From: Sphingomonas sp. CBMAI 2297
Lineage (GTDB): Bacteria > Pseudomonadota > Alphaproteobacteria > Sphingomonadales > Sphingomonadaceae
DNA length: 64,000 bases
Reading direction: 5' to 3'
Assembly: GCF_029870595.1 (NCBI RefSeq)
Contig: NZ_JAPDIR010000008.1
Span: 1-64,000 of the forward strand
Below the pieces are notes generated by a model that was not told where the DNA came from, ran no database searches, and worked only from the letters and a program-made list of their open reading frames with translations. Made by a program: the position numbers and the translations under genes. This document shows positions 63,773 to 64,000 of the stretch, in pieces. Numbering within the stretch: the first letter of the stretch is position 1; each line of letters begins with the position of its first letter.

Positions 63773-64000
63773 CGCACGCCGACTATGGCTATGGTCTGTG
63801 GGGGCTCGCGCTGGTCAATGCCGCCGTTTTCATCCTCTTTGCGTTCAGCTTCTTCAAGCCGGCAACGCGGCGCGACTGGCGCAGCTTCGGCGCGTTCAGT
63901 GCGTTCATCGTCGCGCTCTTCGCCGAAATGTATGGCTTCCCGCTCACCATCTTCCTGCTGTCGGGGTGGCTCCAGTCGCATTTCCCCGGCGTCGACTGGT
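63769..64000 (+). CDS. Isoprenylcysteine methyltransferase-like membrane protein (runs off window)
   Basis: The first 77 codons encode two to three helices ([20 protein letters not shown], then [20 protein letters not shown]) of the ICMT/PEMT methyltransferase family, whose catalytic part is outside the window. ATG 63769 overlaps the DUF2933 stop. DUF2933 and ICMT-like genes often pair in metal-resistance islands. Partial at the right edge. Confidence 0.78.
   Translation, partial: MTHADYGYGLWGLALVNAAVFILFAFSFFKPATRRDWRSFGAFSAFIVALFAEMYGFPLTIFLLSGWLQSHFPGVDW

Overview
The window is GC-rich DNA from an alphaproteobacterium, most likely a sphingomonad (Sphingomonas, Sphingobium or Novosphingobium group). 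This is judged from the style of the copper genes, codon use, many 4-base ATGA/GTGA gene overlaps, FixLJ-type regulators and a Tn3-family transposon end. No rRNA, tRNA or CRISPR array is visible. The content (transposon, integrase remnant, toxin-antitoxin, heavy-metal genes) suits a plasmid or a genomic island. The organism assignment is inference.

Layout. 1-3.15 kb: left part of a Tn3-family transposon (partial tnpA, res region, tnpR) with an acetyltransferase and a HhH plus PD-(D/E)XK-like nuclease candidate. 3.3-10.4 kb (minus strand): cusCBA-cusF copper/silver RND efflux with two small secreted Cys/Met-rich proteins at its front. 10.6-16.5 kb (plus): CueR, small lipoproteins, and a tightly overlapping block made of a membrane-anchored FAD/NAD(P)-[2Fe-2S] reductase, a five-helix cytochrome b with paired H-x13-H ligands, a heptaheme cytochrome c, a DUF1622 membrane protein and a Csp1-like copper store. 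16.7-27 kb: a GH130 protein, secreted Met/His-rich proteins, aldehyde and alcohol dehydrogenases, copA-copB set 1, an MFS transporter and a DUF411 protein. 27-29 kb: a scar with an integrase stub, a RelB/YafQ module and a decapitated SDR gene. 29.4-33.7 kb: CorA, a lone receiver, FixJ and a haem-type FixL, DUF305. 33.7-40.4 kb: copA-copB set 2 driven by a CnrYXH-like sigma/anti-sigma/sensor system, then divergent copCD and a methyltransferase. 40.4-43.4 kb: copper P-type ATPase and a second CueR. 43.5-58.4 kb: polyhydroxyalkanoate synthase, phosphotransacetylase, acetate kinase, FabI, phasin, a complete nine-gene N-ATPase operon (atpDCQRBEFAG), oleate hydratase and a second FixJ-like regulator. 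59.4-64 kb: PRPP synthetase, AMP-phosphorylase-like enzyme, beta-CASP metallohydrolase, DUF2933 protein and the start of an isoprenylcysteine-methyltransferase-like gene.

How it works together (inference). Copper is removed by Cus efflux and a P1B ATPase, oxidised by two CopA multicopper oxidases, and stored by Csp1 and small secreted proteins. Three layers of regulation can be read from the DNA: MerR/CueR-type promoters with an almost constant layout (five sites), a CnrH-type promoter consensus AGG-N17-CGTAT (four sites, all in front of copper genes), and TACGTA boxes of the kind FixJ binds (six sites, all between genes). The FixL here keeps the haem ligand and the oxygen-sensing arginine, so oxygen supply probably controls part of the island. 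The energy block (PHA, acetyl-phosphate, acetate kinase, probable Na+ N-ATPase, nucleotide turnover) would suit survival at low oxygen.

The most novel candidate is the reductase/cytochrome b/heptaheme c/DUF1622/Csp1 block at 12.2-16.5 kb. It looks like a split relative of NADPH-oxidase/ferric-reductase proteins wired to a periplasmic multiheme cytochrome inside a copper locus.
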